Source of the DNA: CAWDMC01 sp963803295
GTDB taxonomy: Bacteria > Acidobacteriota > Terriglobia > UBA7540
DNA length: 64,000 nt
Assembly (NCBI GenBank): GCA_963803295.1
Contig: CAWDMC010000004.1
Location: 124,001-188,000, forward strand
Reading direction: 5' to 3'
Part shown: positions 1 to 9,622 of the stretch, piece after piece
Numbering within the stretch: position 1 is the first letter of the stretch
Layout: every line of letters starts with the position of its first letter
Made by a program: the position numbers and the translations under genes
The notes under the pieces: generated by a model
The model's database searches: none
Told to the model about the DNA's origin: nothing
Seen by the model: the letters and a program-made list of their open reading frames with translations, nothing else

Positions 1-163
1 CTCAACAGCGCTTCGACCAAGTGCGCGGCCGGACGGCCAGTCTATTTTCTGGTACGCGCGATCCGGCTGCCGCGCGTTGCATTTCTTGCAAGGGCCATGA
101 AGGGGAATTGAGCCAAGCAAACTATTAGGGCCTGATAAGCTCGCCTAAAGGGGAGGGTTAATA
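1..163. other. Upstream region, no gene seen
   Basis: No convincing coding sequence is visible; the short minus-strand reading frame here has no family resemblance. The last bases hold a strong GGGGAGGG ribosome-binding site about 7 nt before the ATG of the dehydrogenase gene. The real upstream neighbour lies outside the window. Confidence 0.5.
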
Positions 164-1207
164 ATGAAAGCAGCGGTTTTCCACGGACCTCGTGATGTGC
201 GGATCGAAGATGTTCCGAAGCCATCGCTCGGGCCAGGAGAAGTTATGCTGCGGGTGCTTCGATGCTCCGTCTGCGGAACCGACAAGCGCATTTTCACGCA
301 CGGGCAGAAGAACGTGGTGCCACCGGCAATTACCGGACACGAGATCGTCGCCGAAGTCTACGAGATCGGCTCGGGCGTGAACCAACCGTTGAAGGTGGGC
401 CAGCGAGTTGTGGTTGGAACGGTAGTGGGCTGCGGCAAGTGTATCTACTGCAAGCGGAAACAGTACAACCTTTGCGATTCCTTCACCGCCATTGGCTACG
501 ATCATGCGGGCGGATTCGCCCAGTACCTGAAGATTCCCCCCGTCGCCGTCGCCCAGGGTAATGTGATCCCGATCCCCGATAAGATGTCACTGGAGCGCGC
601 CGCCCTGGTTGAGCCGCTCTCCTGTTGCCTGAATGGTGAAGAGTACCTCGCCGCTCAGCCGGGAGATCGAGCCTTGGTTTTTGGCGCCGGGCCCATCGGC
701 ATGCTGCACGCCAGCATTCTGAAGTCGCGAGGCTGCGATCCGGTAATCGTAACTGACGTTTCGGACGAGCGCCTGGCCTATGTTCGGGAGTTCGGTTTGG
801 GTCAGACGGTAAACACGGCCGGCGGAAACGGGGTGGAGAAAATCCTCGAAGCCGCGGGTGGCGAGAAGTTCGATGTCGCCCTTACCGCCAATTCCGTGAA
901 GTCCACTCAAGCCGACGCCTTGAAATTGGTGCGCAAGAAGGCCCGCGTTTGCTTCTTTGCCGGAATACCCAAAGACGATCCGATCGTGCCCATCGACACC
1001 AACGCCATCCACTACAATGAAATCTCGCTGTTCGGTTGCTTCGCCTCCAACCTGAAGCATTACCATGAGGCTCTCGAAATGGTCTCCCGGGAGGATATTC
1101 CCTGGGACCGTTTCCTTACCCACCGGTTCCCATTGCACGATATGGTCAAGGCTTACGCCGTGATCGAGGCGGGTCAGGGAATCAAGACGGTGATTAACTG
1201 CGAGTAG
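164..1207 (+). CDS. Zinc-dependent alcohol dehydrogenase (MDR family)
   Basis: A 347-residue medium-chain dehydrogenase/reductase of the threonine/sorbitol dehydrogenase type. Catalytic zinc ligands are visible as Cys37 and the GHE motif at 58-60; structural zinc cysteines are at 90, 93, 96 and 104; the nucleotide-binding GAGPIG motif is at 174-179. Such enzymes oxidise or reduce a polyol, sugar or short alcohol with NAD(P). The start follows a strong GGGGAGGG Shine-Dalgarno. The stop is 12 nt before the RhaEW-like gene, so the two are probably co-transcribed. In a rhamnose pathway a role in lactaldehyde/propanediol or sugar-alcohol conversion is plausible, but the substrate cannot be read from the sequence. 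Confidence 0.85.
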   Translation: MKAAVFHGPRDVRIEDVPKPSLGPGEVMLRVLRCSVCGTDKRIFTHGQKNVVPPAITGHEIVAEVYEIGSGVNQPLKVGQRVVVGTVVGCGKCIYCKRKQYNLCDSFTAIGYDHAGGFAQYLKIPPVAVAQGNVIPIPDKMSLERAALVEPLSCCLNGEEYLAAQPGDRALVFGAGPIGMLHASILKSRGCDPVIVTDVSDERLAYVREFGLGQTVNTAGGNGVEKILEAAGGEKFDVALTANSVKSTQADALKLVRKKARVCFFAGIPKDDPIVPIDTNAIHYNEISLFGCFASNLKHYHEALEMVSREDIPWDRFLTHRFPLHDMVKAYAVIEAGQGIKTVINCE

Positions 1208-1219
1208 GCGACAACCACG

Positions 1220-3157
1220 ATGGATAAGCAATCCCTGGCAGAACTGATTCAGATTTCGCACGCCGTTGGCGACAATCCCGACTACGTGCAAGTGGGCGGC
1301 GGCAATACCTCGGTGAAATCGCCGGACGGCCGGACGATGGCAATCAAAGCCAGCGGCACCGCCTTGGCTTTGATGAGCGAGTCCGACGGTTGGGTAGAAC
1401 TCAACATTGACTCGCTGTTGAGCATCTTCGATCGCACTGATCTTGCCACTTTGCCGACGAACGAGCGTGAGGCCCAGGTGGTCGCACACTTGGCATCGGC
1501 GGCTGTCGGCGGACACGGGCGGCCTTCGGTCGAAAGCGCTTTGCACGCCATGCTGCGCCGGGTGGTGATTCACACTCATCCAGTGGCAGCCAACGCTCTA
1601 AACTGCGGACCCGGCAGTGAGGCTCTCGCCGGGATTACGCAACCGGAAGAATTGCCGCCGCTCTGGATACCCTACACCGATCCGGGCTGGCGGCTCGCCA
1701 CCGTGGTCAAATCCGCCGCTGACGCTTACCATGCGCAACACGGCGCCATTCCGGCCGTCATCTTCATGGAGAATCACGGACTGCTGGTCTCAGCCTCGAC
1801 GGCAGAGGAGTGCGTCGCCCTGCACCACGACTGGGTGGCTCGATGCAGCGAATATTTCTTGTCCAAGGCTCCGGCGCTCAATGACGCTTCAAAGGTGGAT
1901 TCCAGCACCCTGCGCCAGGCCCTGGTGTCGTTGCGCCACATTTGGCGCGAAGTCCGCGGCGCTCCGCCCTTTGCCAGGCTTTCCGAGAACCCGGAACTCG
2001 CTTCGCTCGTTTCTAGCGATGCGGCTGCGATCCTCGCTGCCGGCTCGCTATCGCCTGACCACATCGTCTATACCGGCGCCCGCGCCGTACTCGCAGAATC
2101 GATCGAGGAGCTGCCGGCAAAACTCAAGCCTGCACTCGCGGAGAAGGCTCCGCCACGGCTGGTGCTCCTCCGTAATGCGGGTGCATTCCTCATCGCGGAC
2201 GATCCAGCAAAACTGGACGCGGCTGAAGCGCTGGCAATCGCCGCGGCCAAGATCGTGCGCTTGGGGGAGGGACGCGGGGGGGTGCGCAATCTCGCCCCTT
2301 CATCCGCTGACTTCATCATCAACTGGGAAGCGGAGCATTACCGGGCGCGCCTCACCGGATCAGCCGCTGCGCCGCTGGCGGGAAAAGTCGCCTTGGTCAC
2401 CGGAGCCGCTTCCGGGCTCGGTTTGGGAATTGCCCAGGGCCTGGTGGAGGCCGGGGCCGCGGTGGCCTTTTGTGACCTGGACGATACCGGAGCACAGGCT
2501 GCCGCTTGCGACTCCGGCGATCCTCGCCGCACTCTGCCGGTACACATGAACGTTACCGACGAGCAAGGAGTCCAGAACGCTTTCGACCGCGTCCTGCGGC
2601 ACTGGGGGCGGGTCGACGTAGCCATCTGCGCCGCGGGCATCGCTCCGGCTTACGATCTGGTGGACACTCCGGTTGACAAGTGGCGGCTGGCGCTTGAGAT
2701 CAATCTTACCGGCTATTTCCTGGTAGCGCGGGAAGCCGCCCGGGTCATGATCGCGCAAGGCGATGGCGGATCGATGGTGATGCTTTCGTCCAAGACCGGC
2801 CTGGATGCATCGAAGTCCAATTCCGCTTACAACGCCACCAAAGCCGGTGAGATTCACTTGATGCGCGGCTGGGCGCTGGAACTCGGATCCCAAGGCATTC
2901 GCGTCAATGCGATCGCCCCCGGCAACGTGTTTGAAGGATCGAAGATCTGGAATCCCGAGTACATGAAGGTGGCGGCACGCAAGAAGGGTATCAAGCCTGA
3001 AGAAGTGATTCCGTACTACACTTCGCTGACTGCCTTGAAACGCGAGATCAAGCGCTCCGACGTAGCCGCAGCCGTGGTTTTTCTTTCTTCCGATCAAGCC
3101 CGTTGTATCACCGGCCAGACCCTGGTGGTGGACAGCGGCCAGGTGATGGTGCGATGA
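1220..3157 (+). CDS. Bifunctional class II aldolase / short-chain dehydrogenase (RhaEW-like)
   Basis: A 645-residue fusion. Residues 1 to about 370 are a class II aldolase/adducin domain with the metal ligands of the HTH motif (His118, His120) and ENHG (His186). Residues 388-645 are a classical SDR with TGAASGLG at 394-401 and a Y-N-A-T-K active site. The same arrangement is found in bifunctional rhamnulose-1-phosphate aldolase/L-lactaldehyde dehydrogenase (RhaEW), which splits rhamnulose-1-P and oxidises the lactaldehyde formed. RhaT and rhamnulokinase a few kb away support a rhamnose role, though other sugar-phosphate substrates are possible. The protein is slightly shorter than the usual roughly 690 residues. 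Its stop overlaps the next start as ATGA, indicating translational coupling. Confidence 0.82.
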   Translation: MDKQSLAELIQISHAVGDNPDYVQVGGGNTSVKSPDGRTMAIKASGTALALMSESDGWVELNIDSLLSIFDRTDLATLPTNEREAQVVAHLASAAVGGHGRPSVESALHAMLRRVVIHTHPVAANALNCGPGSEALAGITQPEELPPLWIPYTDPGWRLATVVKSAADAYHAQHGAIPAVIFMENHGLLVSASTAEECVALHHDWVARCSEYFLSKAPALNDASKVDSSTLRQALVSLRHIWREVRGAPPFARLSENPELASLVSSDAAAILAAGSLSPDHIVYTGARAVLAESIEELPAKLKPALAEKAPPRLVLLRNAGAFLIADDPAKLDAAEALAIAAAKIVRLGEGRGGVRNLAPSSADFIINWEAEHYRARLTGSAAAPLAGKVALVTGAASGLGLGIAQGLVEAGAAVAFCDLDDTGAQAAACDSGDPRRTLPVHMNVTDEQGVQNAFDRVLRHWGRVDVAICAAGIAPAYDLVDTPVDKWRLALEINLTGYFLVAREAARVMIAQGDGGSMVMLSSKTGLDASKSNSAYNATKAGEIHLMRGWALELGSQGIRVNAIAPGNVFEGSKIWNPEYMKVAARKKGIKPEEVIPYYTSLTALKREIKRSDVAAAVVFLSSDQARCITGQTLVVDSGQVMVR

Positions 3158-4387
3158 GTGAAACGCAATTGCAGAATCCGCCTGAAATCGAGCCCAGGCT
3201 TTACACCGGAACCATGGAGGATCGCCTGAGCGCCTTGCGTGAGTATTGCGCGTCTCTCGGCGCGCACCCGAGGCGGGGGACAAACTGCCACATCCACACC
3301 AGCGAGTCATTCAGCGTGTTTCGCTCGCCCACCGAGGCCGTGGCGCAAGCGGCGCGCGAGGGCATCGCGGTGCTGGGCATCAATGACCACTACACCGTCG
3401 CCGGACACGAGGAGTTCCGGCGAGCGTGTGCGATCGCCGGTATCGCCGCCGCGTTTTCGATGGAGGCCGTGGCCATGGACCAGGCGGCCGCCGCGGAAGG
3501 TCTGCTACTGAACGATCCGGATAACCCCGGGCGAGTTTATCTTTGCGGCAAAGGCATCACCAGAATCCCATCGGATTCCTCCAGCGCCATCCAGACCCTG
3601 GCGAAGATGCGCGCAGCACTGGATCGCCGCAACCAGGAGATGACCGGCAAAGTGGCGGCGCTCTTCCGCGCGCGGCTGGGCGCCGACGGTCCAACCTGGG
3701 AGGCCGTTCGGGCGCTGACTCCGCGCGGTAACGCCACCGAGCGCCATGTCGCCTGGGCTATTCTGGTTCGTTTGCGCGAACTGGCCGGTGAGCGTGCCGT
3801 GCCACTGAGTTACATCATCGCGACTTGTTGTGGGACCACCCCTCCGCGAAGGCACCGATGATGCAGCCTTGCAGATTTTTCTGCGCTCGAAGTTGCTCAA
3901 GGCCGGCGCTCCCGGCTACGTGCGTGAATACGAAGAAGCCTTCGTTTCTTCCGAGGCTCTGCGCGAGATTTTTCTCGCCTTCGGGTCCGTTCCAACCTAT
4001 CCGGTACTCGGAAATCCCATCACCACGGGCGAGCGAGACATCGAAGCGCTGCTCGACCGCCTTGAGACTGCCGGGTTCTACGCCGTTGAGGTCATTCCCC
4101 ACCGCAATACGCGCGAACGCCTGACTGAGATCGTATCGGCGGCGCGACGGCGCTGGTGGCCTGTCTTCAACGGCACCGAGCATAACACGCCCGAGCCGCG
4201 GCCACTGCTTGATCCTTTCGCACTCGACCCTGAATTCGAGCCGTGGTTCCGAAGCAGTACGGCCTTGCTGCTCGGCCATCAGCGACTGGTGGCTCGCGGC
4301 GAGCCGGGATTCGTCGATGGAGAAGGACGACCCACTATCCCAGATGCCCGCGCCCGGTTCGAGCGCTTCGTCGAGGCGGGCCAGTAA
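3154..4387 (+). CDS. PHP-domain protein, frameshifted
   Basis: The start ATG at 3154 overlaps the stop of the aldolase/dehydrogenase gene. The N-terminal part has a metal-binding HIH motif (His46, His48) and a later NDHY segment, as in PHP-domain phosphoesterases. The frame closes at 3861, but the reading frame starting near 3830 continues the protein (EGTDDAAL onward, ending EAGQ) to 4387, so one single-base indel lies at about 3815-3850. The composite is about 410 residues. The PHP superfamily includes histidinol phosphatase and polymerase-associated phosphoesterases; the exact activity here is unknown. Its coupling to a sugar aldolase suggests a sugar-phosphate phosphatase or metabolite-repair role, which is inference. 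Confidence 0.72.
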
Positions 4388-4623
4388 ACAGTCGCTCTGC
4401 GGGCCGCTTTTCCTTAGGCCAGCTGGGGCTGGGCAGCGCGGAGCTGGCGATGCGGTCGACAGTTTGGGGGCGAATCCATTTAGCAGGCAACAATCGGTTC
4501 CTCTCGCTCTGCTGTTTTGCCGGAAGTTGCGGCGCCGGTCTCTCCTGCGGTGTGCCTTCAGATCGAGTATGAATTCCAGAAGTACGGTAAGTTCATCTTT
4601 TATTCATGACGTGGAGGACAAGC
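4388..4623. other. Intergenic region, no gene seen
   Basis: No convincing coding sequence, repeat or strong terminator is visible. The 3' end carries the ribosome-binding site GGAGG at 4613-4617, which sits 6 nt before the GTG at 4624 and argues against the upstream in-frame ATG at 4606. Confidence 0.45.
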
Positions 4624-5949
4624 GTGGCCAAAAAAGAACTTGAAATTGCTCAACCCGAAGGGAAGCTAGGCGTTTTGACTGTCGGCATGGGCGCGGTAGC
4701 AACCACTATGATTGCCGGTGTCGAAGCCGTCCGCCAAAAGATCTCACTGCCCATCGGCTCTCTCACTCAAATGGGCACGGTTCGACTGGGCAAGCGTACG
4801 GATAAACGAATACCCAAAATCAAGGATCTCGTGCCCCTGGCTAATCTCGAAGACGTCGTCTTCGGCGGCTGGGATCTCTTTAAGGACAGCGCCTACGCGG
4901 CTGCCCTGAAAGCCGGCGTGCTCGAAAAAACGCACGTGGACAAGGTTAAGAACTTTCTCGAACTGATCCGGCCAATGCCCGCCGCTTTTGACCATAAGTG
5001 GGTCAAGAACCTGGACGGCGACAACCTAAAGACCGGCAAGACCAAAATGGATCTGGCCGAGCAGGTCATGGAAGATATCCAGAATTTCAGGAAGGCGGCG
5101 GGAGTCAGCCGTCTGGTGATGATCTGGTGCGCTTCCACCGAAGTTTTTGCCACGCCGCAGCCGGTTCACGCCACTCTCGACAGCTTCGAGAAAGGGCTCC
5201 GCTCGAATAGCTCCGACATCTCCAACAGCATGATCTATGCTTACGCTGCGTTGAAGCTGGGAGTTCCTTTCATCAACGGCGCTCCCCACCACACCGTGGA
5301 CATTCCTGCCCTTACGGAGTTGGCGATTGAGAAGCACATCCCAATCGCGGGGAAGGATTTCAAGTCGGGCCAGACCTTCATGAAAACCCTGTTGGCACCC
5401 GGCCTGAAGGCGCGATTGCTGGGATTGACTGGCTGGTTCTCAACCAACATCCTGGGGAATCGCGATGGCGAAGTGCTCGACGATCCCGAGGCCTTCCGCA
5501 GCAAGGAAGAGAGCAAGCTCTCGGTGCTCGAGTACATCATCCAGCCCGATCTTTACCCTGAGCTTTACGAGGGCTACTACCACAAAGTCCGCATCGAGTA
5601 CTATCCGCCGCGTGGCGACAATAAGGAAAGCTGGGATAACCTCGACATTTTCGGCTGGCTGGGTTACCCGATGCAGATCAAGGTCAACTCCCTGTTCAGA
5701 GATTCCATTCTGGCAGCCCCGATGGCGCTGGACCTGGTCCTGTTTACCGACCTTGCGCAGCGCAGTCCGGATCTGGCCAAGATGGGCATCCAGGAATGGC
5801 TGTCATTCTACTTCAAGAGCCCGATGACCGCCGCAGGCCTGTATCCTGAGCACGATGTTTTCATTCAGCTCATGAAGCTGAAGAATACGCTCCGCCACCT
5901 GCGCGGTGAAGAGCTGATTACACACTTAGGGCTCGAGTATTACGACTAG
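4624..5949 (+). CDS. ino1: Inositol-3-phosphate synthase (myo-inositol-1-phosphate synthase)
   Basis: About 441 residues, converting glucose-6-phosphate to myo-inositol phosphate with catalytic NAD+. A glycine-rich dinucleotide-binding segment lies close to the N-terminus (VGMGAVAT). Family motifs follow: GAPHHTVDIPAL, the AGKDFKSGQT block that contributes active-site lysine, NILGNRDG, and SKEESK. GTG at 4624 is preferred over ATG at 4606 because GGAGG lies 6 nt upstream of it. The gene stands alone, followed by a clear terminator; no inositol monophosphatase or inositol-lipid gene is nearby. It could supply inositol for phospholipid or osmolyte synthesis. Family assignment is firm. Confidence 0.92.
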   Translation: MAKKELEIAQPEGKLGVLTVGMGAVATTMIAGVEAVRQKISLPIGSLTQMGTVRLGKRTDKRIPKIKDLVPLANLEDVVFGGWDLFKDSAYAAALKAGVLEKTHVDKVKNFLELIRPMPAAFDHKWVKNLDGDNLKTGKTKMDLAEQVMEDIQNFRKAAGVSRLVMIWCASTEVFATPQPVHATLDSFEKGLRSNSSDISNSMIYAYAALKLGVPFINGAPHHTVDIPALTELAIEKHIPIAGKDFKSGQTFMKTLLAPGLKARLLGLTGWFSTNILGNRDGEVLDDPEAFRSKEESKLSVLEYIIQPDLYPELYEGYYHKVRIEYYPPRGDNKESWDNLDIFGWLGYPMQIKVNSLFRDSILAAPMALDLVLFTDLAQRSPDLAKMGIQEWLSFYFKSPMTAAGLYPEHDVFIQLMKLKNTLRHLRGEELITHLGLEYYD

Positions 5950-5984
5950 GCGTTTCCGTGATTTCGGGGACCTTGTCGGCAACT

Positions 5985-6017
5985 CAAAGGGGCGCGTGAA
6001 GGTGCGCCCCTTTTGTT
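5985..6017 (+). terminator. Rho-independent terminator after ino1
   Basis: An inverted repeat AAAGGGGCGC / GCGCCCCTTTT with an 8-nt loop is followed by a T-rich tail, about 36 nt after the ino1 stop. It is the expected form of an intrinsic terminator for that gene. Confidence 0.8.
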
Positions 6018-6241
6018 ATCAAGGCGATGCCGGTCTCCGAACCCTCAGCCTGTTGGTGGACCATCAAGTGACCGACAGATCCACAAACCTTTTGCCTGTT
6101 TACACACCCCACCGCTTGCTCAAAAACCAGACCAGAATCAAACCGTTCGATCCACATATCCCACAGGTCTCGTGGTGAAGACGCCCTTGTTGGACCATCG
6201 ATCCCGCAGGCCGATAGCAGGCGATTCTGTCTGTCTTGAGG

Positions 6242-6292
6242 CTGCGGAAAAAGTGCGGAAAAGCTGCGGGATTTCAGCGGGATTTTGCGGGA
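6242..6292 (+). repeat. Interspersed GCGG-periodic repeat, copy A
   Basis: A 51-nt element in which GCGGAA or GCGGGA recurs every 10-11 nt. It aligns without gaps to copy C (28670-28720) with 5 differences and, with one gap, to the reverse complement of copy B (19331-19380). It lies in the gene-free stretch between the ino1 terminator and the 3' end of rhaB. Confidence 0.75.
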
Positions 6293-6343
6293 CGACAGGG
6301 AAATCCATTCCGTAGCAGCACAGTCCCGGGGGTGAAGAGCGCC

Positions 6344-6409
6344 GAAATCGCCTCTGACGATACCGGCGCTACAACAGAAATCGCCGGTGAGGACACCGGC
6401 GCTACAGCA
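6344..6409 (+). repeat. Two tandem 33-bp repeats
   Basis: Two head-to-tail 33-bp units (6344-6376 and 6377-6409), each starting GAAATCGCC and ending ACCGGCGCTACA plus 3 nt. The GGCGCTACA core also occurs in the palindromic element at 40361-40493. The 33-bp period would encode 11 residues, but no believable gene covers it. The remainder of the 5950-6463 gap holds no gene. Confidence 0.7.
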
Positions 6410-6463
6410 GGTCGGCCCCTTGATGTGCAACTCTCCATAAGAAAGCGCCTACACTCAATCAAG

Positions 6464-7931
6464 TCACAGCGAGCAGTAATGCTCAAAGCGCTCGGCCACC
6501 GGTATCCAACTCTCAGGATCGTGCGGTTCGAAGATTTGAGCTGGGAACGAGCGCGCGATGATCCCTCGGACTTCTGCGAGCGAACCCGCCGCACCTGTCG
6601 CCAGGATTTGCATTCCAATGTTACCCAGCGCTGTAGCTTCTACCGGACCTGCCACCACGCGCCGTCCGGTTGCGTCGGCGGTAAATTGGTTCAACAGAGC
6701 ATTTCGGGCGCCGCCACCCACAATGTGGATTTCGGAAAACGTCTTTCCGGTGATCCGTTCCAGTGACTTGAGGGTAGCGTTGTATTTGAGCGCCAGGCTT
6801 TCGAGAACCAGGCCGCGTGAACGCCGGGGGATCTTCCGGCGCAGGCTGGCCCGTCCTCTCGCAAAATCGGGCGATGGTCTCCGGCATGTTCTCAGGCCGC
6901 AGAAAGGAAAGATGATCCGGATCAACAAGGCTGCGGAACGGTGGCGTGGAGCGCGCCGACTGGGCGAGGTCAGCGTAGCTGTACTCGCGACCGCCCGCCT
7001 GCCAGGCGCGCCGGCAGCACTGCAGGAGCCACAGTCCCGAGATGTTCTTGAGCAAGCGAAATGTGCCGCACACGCCTCCCTCATTGGTGAAGTTTAGGCG
7101 GCGCACCTCAAAGTTGACGATCGGCTCGGTGATCTCGGTTCCGAGCAACGACCATGTTCCCGAACTGATATAGGCCGACTGTCCTGCGGATTCAATGGCC
7201 GCCACCGCCGAGGCAGTATCGTGGCAGGCCGGAGCGATGACCGGCACCTGGGGAACTCCCGCCTGTTTCGCGACATCCTGCCGCAGCGAGCCCACCACGG
7301 TGCCGGGTTCAACCAACGGTGGAAGGATGCGGGTGGGCAATCCTAGCTTCTCGATCAGGTCCGTTGCCCAGCCGCGGGTGCGCGGATCGCAGAATTGTCC
7401 GGTGCTGGCGATCGTGTACTCCGAAACGGCCTCGCCCGTCATCCAGAAGTTAAAGAGATCGGGCAGCATCACCATCTTGTCTGCAAGGTCCAGCAGCCGG
7501 GGTGTCCGGAGGTGAGCAGCATAGAGCTGGAAAATCGTGTTGAACTGGATAAACTGGATTCCCGTCCGGTCGAACATCTCGTCGGCGGGTACAATCGAGA
7601 ACGCCCGGTCCATGATGCCGTCGGTACGGCTGTCGCGATACTGATAAGGATTTTCAAGCAGTGTCCCGCGCTCACCGAGAAGAGCATAATCCACTCCCCA
7701 GGTATCGAGGCCGATGCCCTCAAGTTTCTCTTGATGCTTCGACGCGGCGAGCGCCAGAGCTTTCTGCATTTCGAACCAAAGCCGGGCCACGTCCCAATGA
7801 AACTCGCCGTTGTACTGCACGGCTTCATTGGGAAAGCGGTGGATTTCTTCCACGCTCAAGCTACCTGACTCAAGCCGCCCCAAGACAGCGCGTCCACTCT
7901 CTGCGCCCAAATCAAAAGCAAGATAAGCCAT
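6464..7931 (-). CDS. rhaB: Rhamnulokinase (FGGY kinase), frameshifted
   Basis: Phosphorylates L-rhamnulose at C1 with ATP. The N-terminus has the FGGY-family DLGAESGR phosphate-binding motif followed by GLDTWGVDYALLG; the middle carries the ACHDTASA and SSGTWSLLG motifs of the rhamnulokinase group. The first frame leaves the family at about residue 370. The family sequence resumes in another frame (LVLESLALKYNATL, then the adenosine-binding IVGGGARN) and ends at 6464. One small indel near 6811-6822, in a CGCG-like run, explains this; the composite of about 489 residues matches the usual length. It is probably the last gene of a rhaT-led minus-strand unit. Confidence 0.88.
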
Positions 7932-8033
7932 CGTTAGTTCTCCGCCGGGGGAAACCGATTACTATCACACACCCTTAGGCGTGCCCTAAAGTCTCTTTAT
8001 TCCTTCATACATGGTCAGGATGGCCATGCCACA

Positions 8034-9500
8034 TCAACTATGCTTCCCACCTATCACTTTCAGTTCGAGTCCATTGAGCCAGGCGACCTTCTCAATCTTT
8101 CCCAAAATGTGACCCACTCCCAGCGCGCAGTGATGCGTGGGGCCCTCGGCACACCAGGTATCCATGAAGCGCGCCGGGTCAAGCGCAAATCGCAGGCGGC
8201 TATTGGTATTGCCGATCTTCAGTCGCTCACCCTCCAGCGACTCGCCTTCCGCGGCCAGAAGCTTCAGACGACCGTCGTAAGTCTGGGTCAGGCCCAGAAT
8301 CGTGATGGGGCCTTTGCGTACGCTGGCCTCCACACTCACGCCGTAGCCACTCTTGCCGTGGTACAAGCCGAGTCCGCGCAGCACGGGCCTTCCCTCCGCG
8401 ATCCCCAGGTGGAAGGGCCCGTCGTGTCCCATCAGGATGAACCCCTCGCGGAAATCCATGGCGTAAAGCTCGGTGTAGCTGCCGCCGGCCCCCAGCAGAT
8501 CCACGATCTTCATCGCCTGGCAATTCTTGAGGTCCGCTTCGCCCGAGCAGGGAATCCCATGACCGGTGAGAAGTGAGCAACCCAGGATCAGGCCCGCTCC
8601 CAGCCGCTCGTAGCGGTTGCCATCGACGCCGCGATAGTAATAAGAGAGGCCATCCAGCTCAAAGTCTTCCACCAAGCGGTCGAGCCCCACCGCGACGCGG
8701 CAGGCCCAGTCCATTTCTTCGGGTTTGGGTTTCTTAGCGAGCGGGTCCGAGGGACTGTCCTCACTAATGTCGAAGATGCCCTGTGCCTCCTCCGCTTTGC
8801 GCAGCACCTCGGCTTCGGTGACCGCGCTGACGCGAACATCCAGATCGCACATTTCCAGGACTTCAATATGCGTACCGAGCTGCGCCTGGTGTTGGGTGAA
8901 ATCGCTGTACATGTCGAGCATGCCGGGATAGGGATGGCCGAGGTAGCCGATGCGAGCCTTGCGGAGATTGTGGATAACTCCCGCGGCTTCGCACCATTCC
9001 TTGATTTGCAACCAAGCCAGTTCGCTCGGGGCGCTCACCCCGGGCTCAGGCTCCAACATGCCTGTGACTTGCCGGAACGGAATGTTCGAGCGCGCAAAAG
9101 CGCAGGAAATCTCCGGAACACAGCAGGCGGAACAGTTCGCCAGCCACTCGCCGGTATCGGTGTGGGCGTAATCCAAGGCTGCGCGCGGCTGCAAGTTAAG
9201 GACAATCACGGGAGCCTTAGCCTGCTGGATAACGGGTAGCACCTGGGATGAGGTCGCATAAGTTCCGACATAGCAAAATACCAAATCCACTCCGGCCCGC
9301 TCGAACAAGCGGCCAGCCTCGGGCGCTTTGGGAGCTTCGTCCACGAGGCCACCGCTCACCACGTTGGCCCACTCGCCCACACGTGTTTCCACCGTTCGCT
9401 GGTAGCCTTCCAGGCGATCCTTAAGGCCAGCAAACTGCGGCCAATATGCCGCCAGTCCGATTCCGAACACTCCCACGGTTGCCTTCTCTTTTTGCCTCAC
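8034..9500 (-). CDS. L-fucose/L-arabinose isomerase family protein
   Basis: About 488 residues from the proposed GTG. The fold family is recognised from the VGVFGIGLAAYWPQF start, the CYVGTYATSSQVLPV segment and the C-terminal HHCALGVGH. These enzymes interconvert aldose and ketose sugars using Mn2+. Placed between rhaT and rhaB, it is the only candidate here for the rhamnose isomerase step, since no classical RhaA is present. Start choice: the frame opens at a TTG at 9572, but conserved sequence begins just after GTG 9500. A good GGAGG (9528-9532) lies 10 nt before ATG 9517, which is out of frame by one base. Either a 6-codon coupled leader or a missing A in the AAAA run at 9511-9514 (true start ATG 9517) would explain this. 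Confidence 0.78.
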   Translation of the reverse strand: MRQKEKATVGVFGIGLAAYWPQFAGLKDRLEGYQRTVETRVGEWANVVSGGLVDEAPKAPEAGRLFERAGVDLVFCYVGTYATSSQVLPVIQQAKAPVIVLNLQPRAALDYAHTDTGEWLANCSACCVPEISCAFARSNIPFRQVTGMLEPEPGVSAPSELAWLQIKEWCEAAGVIHNLRKARIGYLGHPYPGMLDMYSDFTQHQAQLGTHIEVLEMCDLDVRVSAVTEAEVLRKAEEAQGIFDISEDSPSDPLAKKPKPEEMDWACRVAVGLDRLVEDFELDGLSYYYRGVDGNRYERLGAGLILGCSLLTGHGIPCSGEADLKNCQAMKIVDLLGAGGSYTELYAMDFREGFILMGHDGPFHLGIAEGRPVLRGLGLYHGKSGYGVSVEASVRKGPITILGLTQTYDGRLKLLAAEGESLEGERLKIGNTNSRLRFALDPARFMDTWCAEGPTHHCALGVGHILGKIEKVAWLNGLELKVIGGKHS

Positions 9501-9622
9501 CGGTACCGCCTTTTCATAAGAAGATATCCTCCATCCAGCGTCCCCTTGACTCTTCCCGCCGGCTGGCTTCAAAAGCGACTCTTTTCGGTGCTATTTATAT
9601 CACGAGCATAAGGCAGGAGTGG

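Noticed and set aside
587..1579. Long minus-strand open frame opposite the dehydrogenase gene
   Set aside because: Shadow of two real + strand genes; no family similarity and no ribosome-binding site.
2360..3310. 316-codon minus-strand frame over the aldolase/SDR gene
   Set aside because: Antisense shadow; the + strand has clear aldolase and SDR motifs.
6236..6766. 176-codon + strand frame spanning the repeats and the 3' end of rhaB
   Set aside because: Its N-terminal part is translated repeat (DTGATT units) and its end runs antisense to rhaB.
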